This document shows, one piece after another, positions 14,624 through 23,238 of a stretch of DNA of 27,825 nt. The DNA lies in assembly GCA_025935515.1 (NCBI GenBank), contig JAICVC010000005.1:1-27825 (forward strand), in the 5' to 3' direction. The translations under genes and the position numbers were made by a program. Every line of letters begins with the position of its first letter. Position 1 is the stretch's first letter. The notes under the pieces were generated by a model. The model had not been told where the DNA came from, made no database searches, and saw only the letters and a program-made list of their open reading frames with translations. This DNA comes from Sphingomonas sp. Its GTDB lineage: Bacteria > Pseudomonadota > Alphaproteobacteria > Sphingomonadales > Sphingomonadaceae.

Positions 14624-15349
14624 CTAGCCGCGCTTTCGCGCCTCCGCGATTGCATCCTTGAGAGCGTCATAGCCGACGGCGCCGTTCATCACCCGGTCGC
14701 CGACCACGAACAATGGCGTTCCAGTCGCGCCAAGCTCGCCCGCGAGCTTCTGGTTGCGCGCGAGCTCCGCCTCGATCGCCGCGTCCTCGGGCGGCGCCGG
14801 CGCGATTCCGGCGCTCTGGGCCGCTGTCGCGATCGTGTCGGCCGCGGGTCGGCCGGCTTCCCACAAAGCGTCGTGGAACTGGGCAAATCGCCCGAGCTTG
14901 GAGGCCTGAAGCGAAAGCCTTGCCGCGGTGACGCTATCGGGGCCGAGGATCGGCAGCTCGCGGTAGACGACGCGCAGTCCCTTGTCCTCCTGGAGAAGGC
15001 GATCGACGGCGGGGTTGCTCGCCTTGCAGTAGGGGCAGGCGTAATCGAAGAATTCGACCAGGGTGACCTCGGGCTTCTCCGCGCCCTTCCACGAGCTTGC
15101 GAACGGAGTTTCGATCGCTGCGCGGTTATCGGTCAGCACCGGAGCGTATTGCGCGTCGCGCAGCGCCTGCACCCCCTCGTTCAGGATTTGCGGGTCGGCG
15201 AGCAGCCCCTGTCGGACGATCTTGCTGCTGAGCAGGGCCGGCGTCGCGAAGAACAGCAGGACTGCGGTAAGGGCGGAACCGACGATCCCTCCCGCAAGCG
15301 CTGCGCCGAAGCCCCCCGGCCGCCGCGGCGGCGCCTCCATCTCGTTCAC
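14624..15349 (-). CDS. DsbA/ScsC-like thiol-disulfide oxidoreductase
   Basis: 241 aa, GTG at 15349 overlapping the TGA of the M48 gene (GTGA); an ATG at 15340 is a possible alternative. One N-terminal anchor (residues 17-41, GGIVGSALTAVLLFFATPALL) places the domain in the periplasm. Residues 44-72 (RQGLLADPQILNEGVQALRDAQ) resemble the ScsC-type N-terminal oligomerisation helix. The thioredoxin-fold DsbA domain follows: VEFFDYACPYC with Cys105-Pro-Tyr-Cys108, and the cis-Pro in GATGTPLFVVG. It forms or isomerises disulfides in exported proteins. Last gene of the rne - M48 - dsbA-like run. Confidence 0.92.
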   Translation of the reverse strand: MNEMEAPPRRPGGFGAALAGGIVGSALTAVLLFFATPALLSSKIVRQGLLADPQILNEGVQALRDAQYAPVLTDNRAAIETPFASSWKGAEKPEVTLVEFFDYACPYCKASNPAVDRLLQEDKGLRVVYRELPILGPDSVTAARLSLQASKLGRFAQFHDALWEAGRPAADTIATAAQSAGIAPAPPEDAAIEAELARNQKLAGELGATGTPLFVVGDRVMNGAVGYDALKDAIAEARKRG

Positions 15350-16755
15350 TGTGTCAGGTCTCTCTGATCGCGGTATCTTTTGTCCTTCTTAGCCAGCTCG
15401 GCACGCGACACCATCGCGATATCCTGGGCACGCAGATAATCGGGCGATCCCGCCGGAATGCCCTTCATCGCTATCTGCGCGCTCGCATAAGCAAGCTTTG
15501 GATTGTTTTGGAGATTGCTGCGCTCGGCGGTGGCCAACGCCGCGCGGCCGCTATCTCCCTCCTGGTCGTAGATGATTCCAAGCTGGTACCAGGCGAACGG
15601 ATCCTCATTGTCGCGGTTGACCGCTTCTTTCAGCACGGCCTTGGCCTCGGCGTAATTCTTCGGGTCCTCGGTGGCGACCAGCGCATGGCCGAGCATCGCC
15701 GCGATCAGCGGCATCTTGCCGGAGCGCTGGACGGCTTCGCGCAGCGGTGCGATCGCTTCCCTCGGTTTGCCGCCTTCGAGGAGAATCTGGCCTTTGAGTT
15801 CGAGGAAGAAGGGGTCGTGCGGATCCCGGGCAAGCAAGGCGTCGGCTTCCGCGTTCGCCTTATCCGGGTAACCGCCCATGTGATAGGCGTAGGCGCGCGC
15901 ATAATGAACTGGGATGCTCTGGTCGCTTTCCGGGTATTTGATCACTGCTTGCTTGGGATCGACGAAGCCGTAGAGCTTGGCCTTGACCCGCTCGAACCGC
16001 GCTTCGAGGGCCGGATCGACCGGCCTGGCCCACGCCGGATCGTTCCTGAAGCCCTGTTCGAGCGCCTGGATACGCTCCGAAGAGAGCGGGTGGGTGCGGT
16101 CGTAACTGTCCTTGGAGTAGATCGCGAGGCGATACTCCTGGTTCTGCAGCTTGCCGAAGAAATCGAGCATGCCCTTGCCGCTGATCCCTGCGGTATGCAG
16201 CGTCTTGACCGCGAAGGCGTCGGCGCTCGCTTCCTGCGTGCGGGTGAATGCGAGGAACTTGCCGATGGCCGCCTGCTGTCCGGCCATCATGATGCCCATC
16301 GCCGCATCGCCGGCGCCGGCGGCAATGGCGAGCGCGCCAAGCACCATAGTCGCGAGCGTAATGCCGGTGGCCTCTTTCGCGCCCTCCTGAAGTCGGATGG
16401 AATGGCCACCCGCCACGTGACCAAGCTCGTGAGCGATGACGCCCTGGAGCTCGTTCACGTCATCGGCAGCCTGGATCAATCCCGACTGGATGTAGACCGT
16501 CTGGCCGGTGGCCACGAACGCGTTGATCTCGGGGTCGTTCAACAGAACGACATTGACGCTGTTGGGATCGAGCTTGGCGGCCAGAATCAACGGCCGCGAA
16601 ACATCCTTGAACAGCAGCTCCGTCTCGCTGTCGCGGAGGACCGATGGGCCCGCGTCTTCGCTGCTGTCTTGGGCGAAAGCCGGCCGCGCGGCCGACATCG
16701 ACAGGATCAGCGCCAGCATCAGCAGGCGTGTGGAGCGGGCGAACGCCGAGTTCAT
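15346..16755 (-). CDS. BepA/YfgC-like M48 metalloprotease with TPR domain
   Basis: 469 aa from ATG 16755, chosen because a signal peptide follows directly (MNSAFARSTRLLMLALILSM...PAFAQ); an ATG at 16773 with GGAG only one or two bases before it is less likely. The zinc site is HELGH at 109-113 within GVIAHELGHVAGGHS, with third ligand Glu175 in TQEASADAFAV. A hydrophobic stretch (LATMVLGALAIAAGAG) follows the active site. Residues from about 270 to the end are TPR-like helical repeats (KANAEADALLARDP, EAIAPLREAVQRSG, EAKAVLKEAVNRDNEDPFAWYQLG). Homologues degrade or chaperone stalled outer-membrane proteins such as LptD in the periplasm. It lies 58 bp after rne; its start codon is inside an 11-bp inverted repeat. 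Confidence 0.93.
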   Translation of the reverse strand: MNSAFARSTRLLMLALILSMSAARPAFAQDSSEDAGPSVLRDSETELLFKDVSRPLILAAKLDPNSVNVVLLNDPEINAFVATGQTVYIQSGLIQAADDVNELQGVIAHELGHVAGGHSIRLQEGAKEATGITLATMVLGALAIAAGAGDAAMGIMMAGQQAAIGKFLAFTRTQEASADAFAVKTLHTAGISGKGMLDFFGKLQNQEYRLAIYSKDSYDRTHPLSSERIQALEQGFRNDPAWARPVDPALEARFERVKAKLYGFVDPKQAVIKYPESDQSIPVHYARAYAYHMGGYPDKANAEADALLARDPHDPFFLELKGQILLEGGKPREAIAPLREAVQRSGKMPLIAAMLGHALVATEDPKNYAEAKAVLKEAVNRDNEDPFAWYQLGIIYDQEGDSGRAALATAERSNLQNNPKLAYASAQIAMKGIPAGSPDYLRAQDIAMVSRAELAKKDKRYRDQRDLTQ

Positions 16756-16797
16756 CGCGCGCCCGCTTACCATCTCCAGGCCTGAACGCGCGATGAA
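16751..16797 (-). promoter_or_regulatory. Start-codon-sequestering hairpin of the M48 protease gene
   Basis: On the minus strand, TTCATCGCGCG (16797-16787) pairs perfectly with CGCGCGATGAA (16761-16751), whose ATG is the start codon at 16755. The 11-bp stem encloses 25 bases holding the only GGAG in the region. No T-run follows, so it is not a terminator. If formed in the mRNA it would hide the start codon and hold back translation of the protease. Confidence 0.5.
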
Positions 16798-16813
16798 AAG
16801 CGCGGGGCCGGCG

Positions 16814-19243
16814 CTAGCCGAAGGTGCGCTGCCACCAGCCGGAACGGCGCGGCTCGCCATCGGCATCCTCGGCCGTGTCGTTGTTCGCCGCCGGTACCGG
16901 GACCGGCTCGGTTGAGGGTGCCGGCTCCGTCTCCGCGGCATCGGCCTTCCTCGAGCGGCGCTTGCGCGCCGGCTTCGCGGTTGCCGCTGCATCTTCGGCG
17001 GTTTCCGCGGGCGGCGCCTCGGCAGGCGCCGGCTCGGGCACCGCAACATCCGCCGCGGCCTTCCTGCGGCGGGGCCGCTTGGGCGCCGGCTTGGCCTCCT
17101 CGTCCGCCTCGGTCTCGGCGATCGGCGGCTCCTCGTCGATCGGCCGCTCGACCATCGGCGAGCTGTCGGGTTCGACAGTCGTATCGCCCGAAGCGCCACT
17201 GCGGCCGCGCCTGCGCCGGCGACGCCGTCCGCCTTCACGCACTTCCTCCGGCGCCGCCTCCGCCGCTTCAACCTGATCGGCGGCCGGCTCTTCGGGCGCT
17301 TCGATTGCGACGGCTTCCTCGCCCTCTATCGCTTCACCGCCCTCGCGGCGGGCACGGCCCCTGCCGCCACGGCGGCGACGCCGCCGGCGACGGCCCGGCC
17401 GTTCCTCATCCGCACCCTCGCGGTCTTCAGCCTCGCCCTCTTCATCCTCCTCGGCCTCGTCCGTCTCGACGATCTCTTCTTCCGGCTCTTCTTCCTCGAT
17501 CATGGCCGCCGGAGCACGGGGTGCTGCTACCGGCCGCGGCCCCGAGCTGTCGACCGTCATGCGGGCGCCCTCGAAGCTCTCGTCGATGAGAATCTCGATC
17601 ATCACGCCGTACCGCTGCTCGATATCGGCAAGCTCGCTGCGCTTTTTGTTGAGAACGTAGACCGCCGCTTCCTTGCCGGCGCGGAGACAAATGCGCTCGC
17701 CGCGACCGCGCGCAGCCTCATCCTCGAGGATGCGCAGCGCCGACAGGCCCGCCGAGGCAGCGGTGCGCATCAGCCCGGTGCCTTCGCAATGCGGGCACGG
17801 CTTGGTCGAGGCCTCGAGCACGCCGGTGCGCAGCCGCTGCCGGCTCATCTCCATCAGCCCGAAGCTCGAAATGCGGCCGACCTGGATGCGCGCGCGGTCG
17901 TTCTTGAGCGCGTCCTTCATCGCCTTCTCGACTTTGCGGACATGGCTCGATTGCTCCATGTCGATGAAGTCGATCACGATCAGGCCCGCCATGTCGCGCA
18001 GGCGCAGCTGTCGCGCGATTTCCTGAGCGGCCTCGAGGTTGGTGTTGTACGCGGTCTGCTCGATGTTGTGCTCGCGCGTCGAGCGCCCAGAGTTGATGTC
18101 GATGGAAACCAAAGCCTCAGTCGGATTGATGACGAGGTAGCCGCCCGACTTCAGCTGGACGATCGGCTGGTACATGGCGGAAAGCTGGTCCTCGACGCCC
18201 TGGCGCTGGAACAAGGGCGTCGTCTCGTCGTGCAGCTTCACGCGCCGGACGTGGCTCGGCATCAGCAGCTTCATGAAGCCGCGCGCCGCCTTGTAACCTT
18301 CCTCGCCTTCGACGATGACCTCGTCGATCTCGCGGTGATAGAGGTCGCGGATCGCCCGCTTGATGAGGTCGCTGTCGCGGTAGATCAGGGCCGGCGCGGT
18401 GCTTCCGAGCGTGCGCTCGCGGATCTCGTCCCACAGGCGGGCGAGGTAATCGAAATCGCGCTTGATCTCGACCTTGGTGCGCGACAGGCCCGCGGTCCGG
18501 ACAATCAGGCCCATGGTGGTGGGCAGCTTGAGGTCGGACATGATCGACTTCAGCCGCTTGCGGTCGGCCCCGTTGGAAATCTTGCGGGAAATGCCGCCGC
18601 CGTGGGTCGTATTCGGCATCAGCACGCAATATCGACCAGCCAGCGACAAATAGGTGGTCAGCGCCGCGCCCTTGTTGCCGCGCTCTTCTTTGACGACCTG
18701 GACCAGCAGCACCTGGCGGCGCTGGATCACGTCCTGGATCTTGTAGCGGCGACGGAGCGCCTGGCGTTTCTGGCGCAGCTCATCGGCGGCAGACTCGTCG
18801 ACCGGCGAGCGGTTGGAGCCGGTGCCGGCCTCTTCGGTACCCGGCTCGATTTCGTCGCCGTTGGGCTCTTCGGCGACCTCCTCGAGCTCATCCTCGTCAT
18901 CGTCGCCATTGCCGTTGTCGAGCTCCACGGCGCGCAGCCGTTCTTCCTCGGCCGCGTGCTCGGCTTCCTCGCGGAGCAAGGCTTCGCGGTCGGCCTTGGG
19001 GATCTGGTAGTAGTCGGGATGGATTTCGCTGAAGGCCAGGAAGCCGTGGCGGTTGCCGCCATAATCGACGAACGCCGCCTGGAGCGACGGTTCTACCCTG
19101 GTGACCTTGGCGAGATAGATATTGCCTTTGAGCTGCTTGTGCTCGGCGGATTCGAAGTCAAATTCCTCGATCCGGTTCCCTTTGACGACCGCTACCCGGG
19201 TCTCTTCCGGGTGGCGCGCATCGATCAGCATGCGCATGGACAT
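16814..19243 (-). CDS. rne: Ribonuclease E
   Basis: 809 aa from ATG 19243, with GGAGAAT a few bases upstream. The N-terminal RNase H-like and S1 domains hold GNIYLAKVTRVEPSLQAAFVDYG (40-62) and are split by a long acidic insert (94-160, rich in D and E), as is usual in alphaproteobacteria. Then come the 5'-sensor region and the DNase I-like catalytic domain with Mg2+ ligands Asp382 (SIDINSGR) and Asp425 (VIDFIDM), the Zn-link CPHCEGTG (Cys483, Cys486) and the small domain with YVLNKKR. The last 230 residues are disordered, alternating acidic and RRRRRRRG-like basic tracts, a scaffold for RNA and degradosome partners, ending in GWWQRTFG. It starts mRNA decay and processes rRNA and tRNA. Followed on the same strand by the M48 and DsbA-like genes. 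Confidence 0.96.
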   Translation of the reverse strand: MSMRMLIDARHPEETRVAVVKGNRIEEFDFESAEHKQLKGNIYLAKVTRVEPSLQAAFVDYGGNRHGFLAFSEIHPDYYQIPKADREALLREEAEHAAEEERLRAVELDNGNGDDDEDELEEVAEEPNGDEIEPGTEEAGTGSNRSPVDESAADELRQKRQALRRRYKIQDVIQRRQVLLVQVVKEERGNKGAALTTYLSLAGRYCVLMPNTTHGGGISRKISNGADRKRLKSIMSDLKLPTTMGLIVRTAGLSRTKVEIKRDFDYLARLWDEIRERTLGSTAPALIYRDSDLIKRAIRDLYHREIDEVIVEGEEGYKAARGFMKLLMPSHVRRVKLHDETTPLFQRQGVEDQLSAMYQPIVQLKSGGYLVINPTEALVSIDINSGRSTREHNIEQTAYNTNLEAAQEIARQLRLRDMAGLIVIDFIDMEQSSHVRKVEKAMKDALKNDRARIQVGRISSFGLMEMSRQRLRTGVLEASTKPCPHCEGTGLMRTAASAGLSALRILEDEAARGRGERICLRAGKEAAVYVLNKKRSELADIEQRYGVMIEILIDESFEGARMTVDSSGPRPVAAPRAPAAMIEEEEPEEEIVETDEAEEDEEGEAEDREGADEERPGRRRRRRRRGGRGRARREGGEAIEGEEAVAIEAPEEPAADQVEAAEAAPEEVREGGRRRRRRRGRSGASGDTTVEPDSSPMVERPIDEEPPIAETEADEEAKPAPKRPRRRKAAADVAVPEPAPAEAPPAETAEDAAATAKPARKRRSRKADAAETEPAPSTEPVPVPAANNDTAEDADGEPRRSGWWQRTFG

Positions 19244-19651
19244 TGAATATTCTCCGGGCGCGCGTGGGCAGCGAAGTGGCGCTGCGGCGCGCAATCTTGA
19301 TGGCCTTCGCCCCTGCGAAAGCGTGATGAATGGAAAGCGCCTCTGCTCGATGGGCCATCCTGCATCCTGCAGGGAACGCGCCCGCCGCGCCTTCAAGGAG
19401 CGGACGATGGGCGTTCTGTAGCGTCATTCGAGCGTCAACCTCGTGGAGCCGCGGCCATCGCACCGGCCGGGCCTGAATGCTCCGGCGGCTGCCGGAGATC
19501 GGATTGCGGTTAGCATCACGGTTTGCGGGCCGCAACTGGCGCGATCGTCGATTGGTGCGCTCCGGCAATGAAAATGTGAGGATTTCTGCGTTTCCGTGGC
19601 TATGGCAAGTTCGCATTAACCAAATTCACGTGATACAAGCGTTTGGGTTCA
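19244..19651. other. Divergent rne/amidase intergenic region with rne leader hairpin
   Basis: 408 bp between rne (minus) and the amidase gene (plus). On the rne side, a 6-bp hairpin GCAGCG/CGCTGC (19268-19273 and 19280-19285) sits just upstream of the ribosome binding site. Further up is a GCAGGAT direct repeat, read on the minus strand near 19362-19380. RNase E genes often autoregulate through their leader, so a long structured leader is expected. The AT-richer bases 19575-19640 probably carry the amidase promoter, but I cannot assign boxes. No convincing ORF. Confidence 0.5.
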
Positions 19652-20521
19652 ATGGCTTGGCTGGGCATGCGAAACGAGGTCGGTAAGAGCGGGGCGATTG
19701 CGGGCGTGGCGGTGACAGCCGTCGCGGCGGCCGGAATCGTCTTCGCGCTCGTTGGCCGAAGCAGCGGTGCCGCGGCCCAGGCGAGCCTCACCGTCAATCT
19801 GCCACCGCCCGCAAGCGACAGGATCTACGCCTCCCCCTTTGCGCGCGGCCGTCCGATCGTCGTGATCGACGCCGGTCACGGCGGCCGCGATCCCGGTGCG
19901 ACCAGCGTTTCCGGCCAGGTGCGGGAGAAGGATTTGGCTCTCATCTTGTCGCGGGCGCTCCGCGACGAGTTGGTGAAGCGCGGCCGGGTCCGCGTCGCAA
20001 TGACTCGCGACGAGGATCGCTATCTTCTTCTCGACGACCGCGCCGCGGTTGCGCGGCGCTTGAATGCCGCACTGTTCGTCTCGATCCATGTCGACAGTGC
20101 GCCCAATCCGCTTGCGCGCGGCGCGAGCGTCTATTCGCTGTCCGACGTTGCCTCGGATGCCGAAGCCGCCCATCTCGCCTTGCGGGAGAATAGCGAAGCG
20201 GGCCGCAGCGCGACCGGCGGCGCGGTCGATACGATGCTCGCGGACCTCGCCATGCGCTCGCAGATGAGCGCTTCGGCCGACCTCGCATCCAGGCTGGTCA
20301 ACAAGGCCGCGGGCCGCGTGGAGCTTCGGCCCAACCCGCACCGCTTCGCCGCCTTCCACGTGCTGCGGCGCACCGAAGCGCCGGCGGTGCTGTTCGAAGC
20401 CGGTTATCTCAGCAACGCCGACGACGAATTGCTGCTTCGAGACCCTGCTGAACGGGCGAAGATGGTCCTTGCGCTGGCGCAGGCGATCGAGGCCGACGTC
20501 GCATCGCATGCCCGGCATTAA
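19652..20521 (+). CDS. N-acetylmuramoyl-L-alanine amidase (Amidase_3)
   Basis: 289 aa from ATG 19652; a TTG at 19643 and an ATG at 19667 are alternatives. An uncleaved or cleaved signal anchor covers residues about 14-36 (AIAGVAVTAVAAAGIVFALVG). The zinc amidase domain starts at 67: PIVVIDAGHGGRDPGA (His76), REKDLALILSRALRDEL (Glu92), LFVSIHVDSAPN (third ligand His) and the catalytic Glu in AVLFEAGYLSN. It cuts the amide bond between MurNAc and the stem peptide during cell separation. There is no AMIN domain in front, so septal targeting by that route is absent. It heads the run amidase - PBP1A - prfB, a common alphaproteobacterial order. Confidence 0.95.
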   Translation: MAWLGMRNEVGKSGAIAGVAVTAVAAAGIVFALVGRSSGAAAQASLTVNLPPPASDRIYASPFARGRPIVVIDAGHGGRDPGATSVSGQVREKDLALILSRALRDELVKRGRVRVAMTRDEDRYLLLDDRAAVARRLNAALFVSIHVDSAPNPLARGASVYSLSDVASDAEAAHLALRENSEAGRSATGGAVDTMLADLAMRSQMSASADLASRLVNKAAGRVELRPNPHRFAAFHVLRRTEAPAVLFEAGYLSNADDELLLRDPAERAKMVLALAQAIEADVASHARH

Positions 20522-20565
20522 CCGGCTTTCCGCACTTCTCCCGACAGGCTAGACGCTTCGACCGA

Positions 20566-23199
20566 ATGAAGTTCGAGCGCTTGAACGTCCCCGAGTGGCC
20601 GCTGCCCGACCTCGTTGCCTTCAACGAGCGGGTCCACGCGCTCGTCGACCCATGGTGGCAACGCAAATGGGTGCGCGGCATCGGCTGGACCGCCGCCGCT
20701 CTGTTCGCGCTGATCGCGGCGATGTGGATCTATTTTGCGAGCGGGCTCCCGTCGTCCCAGAGTCTGCTGGCCTATCAGCCGCCGCTGCCGACCAACGTTC
20801 GCGGTTATGACGGCATCCCGGTCCAGACATTCGCCCGCGAACGGCGCGTCGAGCTGTCCTATGACGAATATCCGCCGCTGGTCGTCCACGCCTTCATCTC
20901 TGCGGAGGACAAGGGCTTTTTCGAGCATCACGGGATCGACGTTCCCGGACTCATCGGCGCCGTCGGCGATTACGCGTTCAAGACCGTGACCGGTGGCGGG
21001 CGGGCCAAGGGCGGCTCGACCATCACCCAGCAGGTCGCCAAATATCTGCTCAAGGATTCGAGCTACAACATCGGCCGCAAGGCGCGCGAGGCGATCCTCG
21101 CCTTCCGTCTCGAGTCCACGCTTAGCAAGCAGCAGATCCTCGAACTTTATCTCAATTCCATCTTCCTCGGCCGCAACGCCTACGGCGTGCAGGCAGCGGC
21201 CCGCGCTTATTTCGACAAGGACGTCAACGAGCTGACGCTGCCCGAAGCGGCCTATCTCGCGGTCCTGCCCAAGGCCCCGTCCAACTATGATCCGGTCCGC
21301 GCGACGCAGAAGGCGCTCGATCGCCGCAATTATGTGCTCCGCGAGATGTCCCGCAACGGCTACATCACCGAGGACCAGTGGCGGACGGCGGCGGCCGTCC
21401 CGCTCGGGACCATCCGCTACGGCAGCAACGAGAAGTTCCGCCAGCAGGGCGGCTATTTCATGGAGGAAGTGCGGCGCGAGTTGATCAAGCGCTTCGGCCA
21501 GGACGCCAAGGACGGCCCGAACAGCCTTTACGGCGGCGGCCTGTGGGTGCGCAGCTCGATGGATCCGGTGATGCAGGACGCCGCCGCCCAGGCGCTTCGC
21601 GACGGCCTCACCCGGTTCGACGGCGGGCGCGGCTGGCGCGACCTCGGCCTCAGCGTCAAGCTCGACGGAGACTGGGCCGGCGAACTCGACCGGACGCCGG
21701 TCGGAACCGGCTATGCCGACTGGCGCAAGGCGGCGGTGCTGTCGAAGGCCGACGGCGAGGCGACCGTCGGCTTTTCGAACGGCACCACCGGGACGGTATC
21801 GGCGTCTGATGCGGCAATGCCGAAGCGCGGAGTCGGCGGACGGGCGTTCGATTACCTAACGCCCGGCATGGTCATCCTGGTCAAGCAGGTCGCCGGCAAC
21901 AGCTATGCGCTGCGCTCGGTTCCAGAAGTCTCGGGCGGAATGCTCGCCGAAGAGGTGCAGACCGGGCGGGTCCTCGCGATGCAGGGCGGGTTCGACGTCG
22001 TGGGCTCGAGCTACAACCGGGCCACGCAGGCGCTCCGCCAGCCGGGCTCCGCATTCAAGCCGATCGTTTATGTGACCGCGCTGATGAACGGCTTCACGCC
22101 CGCGACGATCGAGCTCGATGCGCCCTTCTGCGTGTGGCAGGGGGCGGGCCTAGGCCAGAAATGCTTCGTCAATTTCGACCGCCGTTCGGCGGGACCGCAC
22201 ACACTGCGCTGGGGCGTCGAGCAATCGCGCAACCTGATGACGGTGCGCGCGGCCTCGACCGTCGGCATGCCGAAGATCACCGACGTCGCGCGCAAGCTCG
22301 GAGTCGGCGATTATGAGAATTATCTGTCGTTCGCCCTTGGCGCCGGCGACACGACGGTGCTCCGGCTGGTCAATGCCTATGCGATCCTCGCTAACCAGGG
22401 GCGTTCGGTGAAACCGACCACCATCGACTATGTCGAGGACCGCAACGGCAAGGTCATTTACCGCACCGACAACCGCTGTGCGATCATGGCCAATTGCAAC
22501 GCGCCCGACTGGGACGGAAAGGCGATGCCGCGGCCGCCCAACCGCACGCGCCAGCTGCTCGACCCGATGGCCGCGTTCCAGATGGTGCACATCATGGAGG
22601 GCGTGATCCAGCGCGGTACCGCGACCGTGCTGCGGGATCTCGATCGCCCGCTGTTCGGCAAGACCGGCACCACCAACGGCCCGACCAACGTCTGGTTCGT
22701 TGGCGGAACGCCGGACATCGTCGCGGGCGTGTATCTGGGTTACGACCAGCCTCGCTCGCTCGGCGGCTACGCGCAGGGCGGGCGCATCTCGGCGCCGATC
22801 TGGAAGCAATGGGCACAGACTGCGCTCAAGAACCAGCCCAAGGTGCCGTTCGTCGCCCCTGCGGGAATCCGCTGGGTCCGCATCGATCGGGCGACGGGCA
22901 AACCGGTCTATGGCGTATTCCCGACGAGCGGCGACCCCAAGGCAGCGGTGATCTGGGAAGCATTCCAGCCGCAGACGGAGGAGCACCGCAGTTTCCGCAG
23001 CGCGATCGGCGACCCTTACAACAGCGCCCAGCGCCAGCAGGCATTGCTCGCATTTCAGCAAGAGCAACTCAAGCAGCAGCAGGAGCAGCTGGAACAGCGG
23101 AAACAGCAGGGCCGGCCGTCGACCTCGGCGCCCGCGACGCCGCGGCCAGCACCAGTTTCCCAGCCCGCGGCTGGCTTGCCAACCCAAAACACGTTCTAA
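20566..23199 (+). CDS. mrcA: Penicillin-binding protein 1A (bifunctional transglycosylase/transpeptidase)
   Basis: 877 aa, ATG start 44 bp after the amidase stop. A cytoplasmic tail and one membrane anchor (about 39-58) come first. The GT51 glycosyltransferase domain shows EDKGFFEHHGID (114-125, catalytic Glu114) and GGSTITQQVAKYLL (149-162), then KAREAILAFRLE and LNSIFLGRNAYGVQAAA. An OB-like insert lies between the domains. The transpeptidase domain has Ser495-Ala-Phe-Lys498, Ser554-Arg-Asn556 and Lys699-Thr-Gly. The tail is a Gln-rich coiled stretch (residues about 825-850) and a Pro/Ala-rich end. It polymerises and cross-links peptidoglycan at the inner membrane. Length is typical of PBP1A. 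The symbol mrcA (also called ponA) rests on class. Confidence 0.95.
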   Translation: MKFERLNVPEWPLPDLVAFNERVHALVDPWWQRKWVRGIGWTAAALFALIAAMWIYFASGLPSSQSLLAYQPPLPTNVRGYDGIPVQTFARERRVELSYDEYPPLVVHAFISAEDKGFFEHHGIDVPGLIGAVGDYAFKTVTGGGRAKGGSTITQQVAKYLLKDSSYNIGRKAREAILAFRLESTLSKQQILELYLNSIFLGRNAYGVQAAARAYFDKDVNELTLPEAAYLAVLPKAPSNYDPVRATQKALDRRNYVLREMSRNGYITEDQWRTAAAVPLGTIRYGSNEKFRQQGGYFMEEVRRELIKRFGQDAKDGPNSLYGGGLWVRSSMDPVMQDAAAQALRDGLTRFDGGRGWRDLGLSVKLDGDWAGELDRTPVGTGYADWRKAAVLSKADGEATVGFSNGTTGTVSASDAAMPKRGVGGRAFDYLTPGMVILVKQVAGNSYALRSVPEVSGGMLAEEVQTGRVLAMQGGFDVVGSSYNRATQALRQPGSAFKPIVYVTALMNGFTPATIELDAPFCVWQGAGLGQKCFVNFDRRSAGPHTLRWGVEQSRNLMTVRAASTVGMPKITDVARKLGVGDYENYLSFALGAGDTTVLRLVNAYAILANQGRSVKPTTIDYVEDRNGKVIYRTDNRCAIMANCNAPDWDGKAMPRPPNRTRQLLDPMAAFQMVHIMEGVIQRGTATVLRDLDRPLFGKTGTTNGPTNVWFVGGTPDIVAGVYLGYDQPRSLGGYAQGGRISAPIWKQWAQTALKNQPKVPFVAPAGIRWVRIDRATGKPVYGVFPTSGDPKAAVIWEAFQPQTEEHRSFRSAIGDPYNSAQRQQALLAFQQEQLKQQQEQLEQRKQQGRPSTSAPATPRPAPVSQPAAGLPTQNTF

Positions 23200-23238
23200 A
23201 GAGGAACGGCAGACCACGTTCTCAAAGAGAGTTTGACC

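Noticed and set aside
14624..15349. The DsbA-like protein as DsbC/DsbG isomerase
   Set aside because: The single N-terminal anchor with a ScsC-type helix and the CPYC motif fit the DsbA/ScsC group better than the cystatin-like dimerisation domain of DsbC/DsbG.
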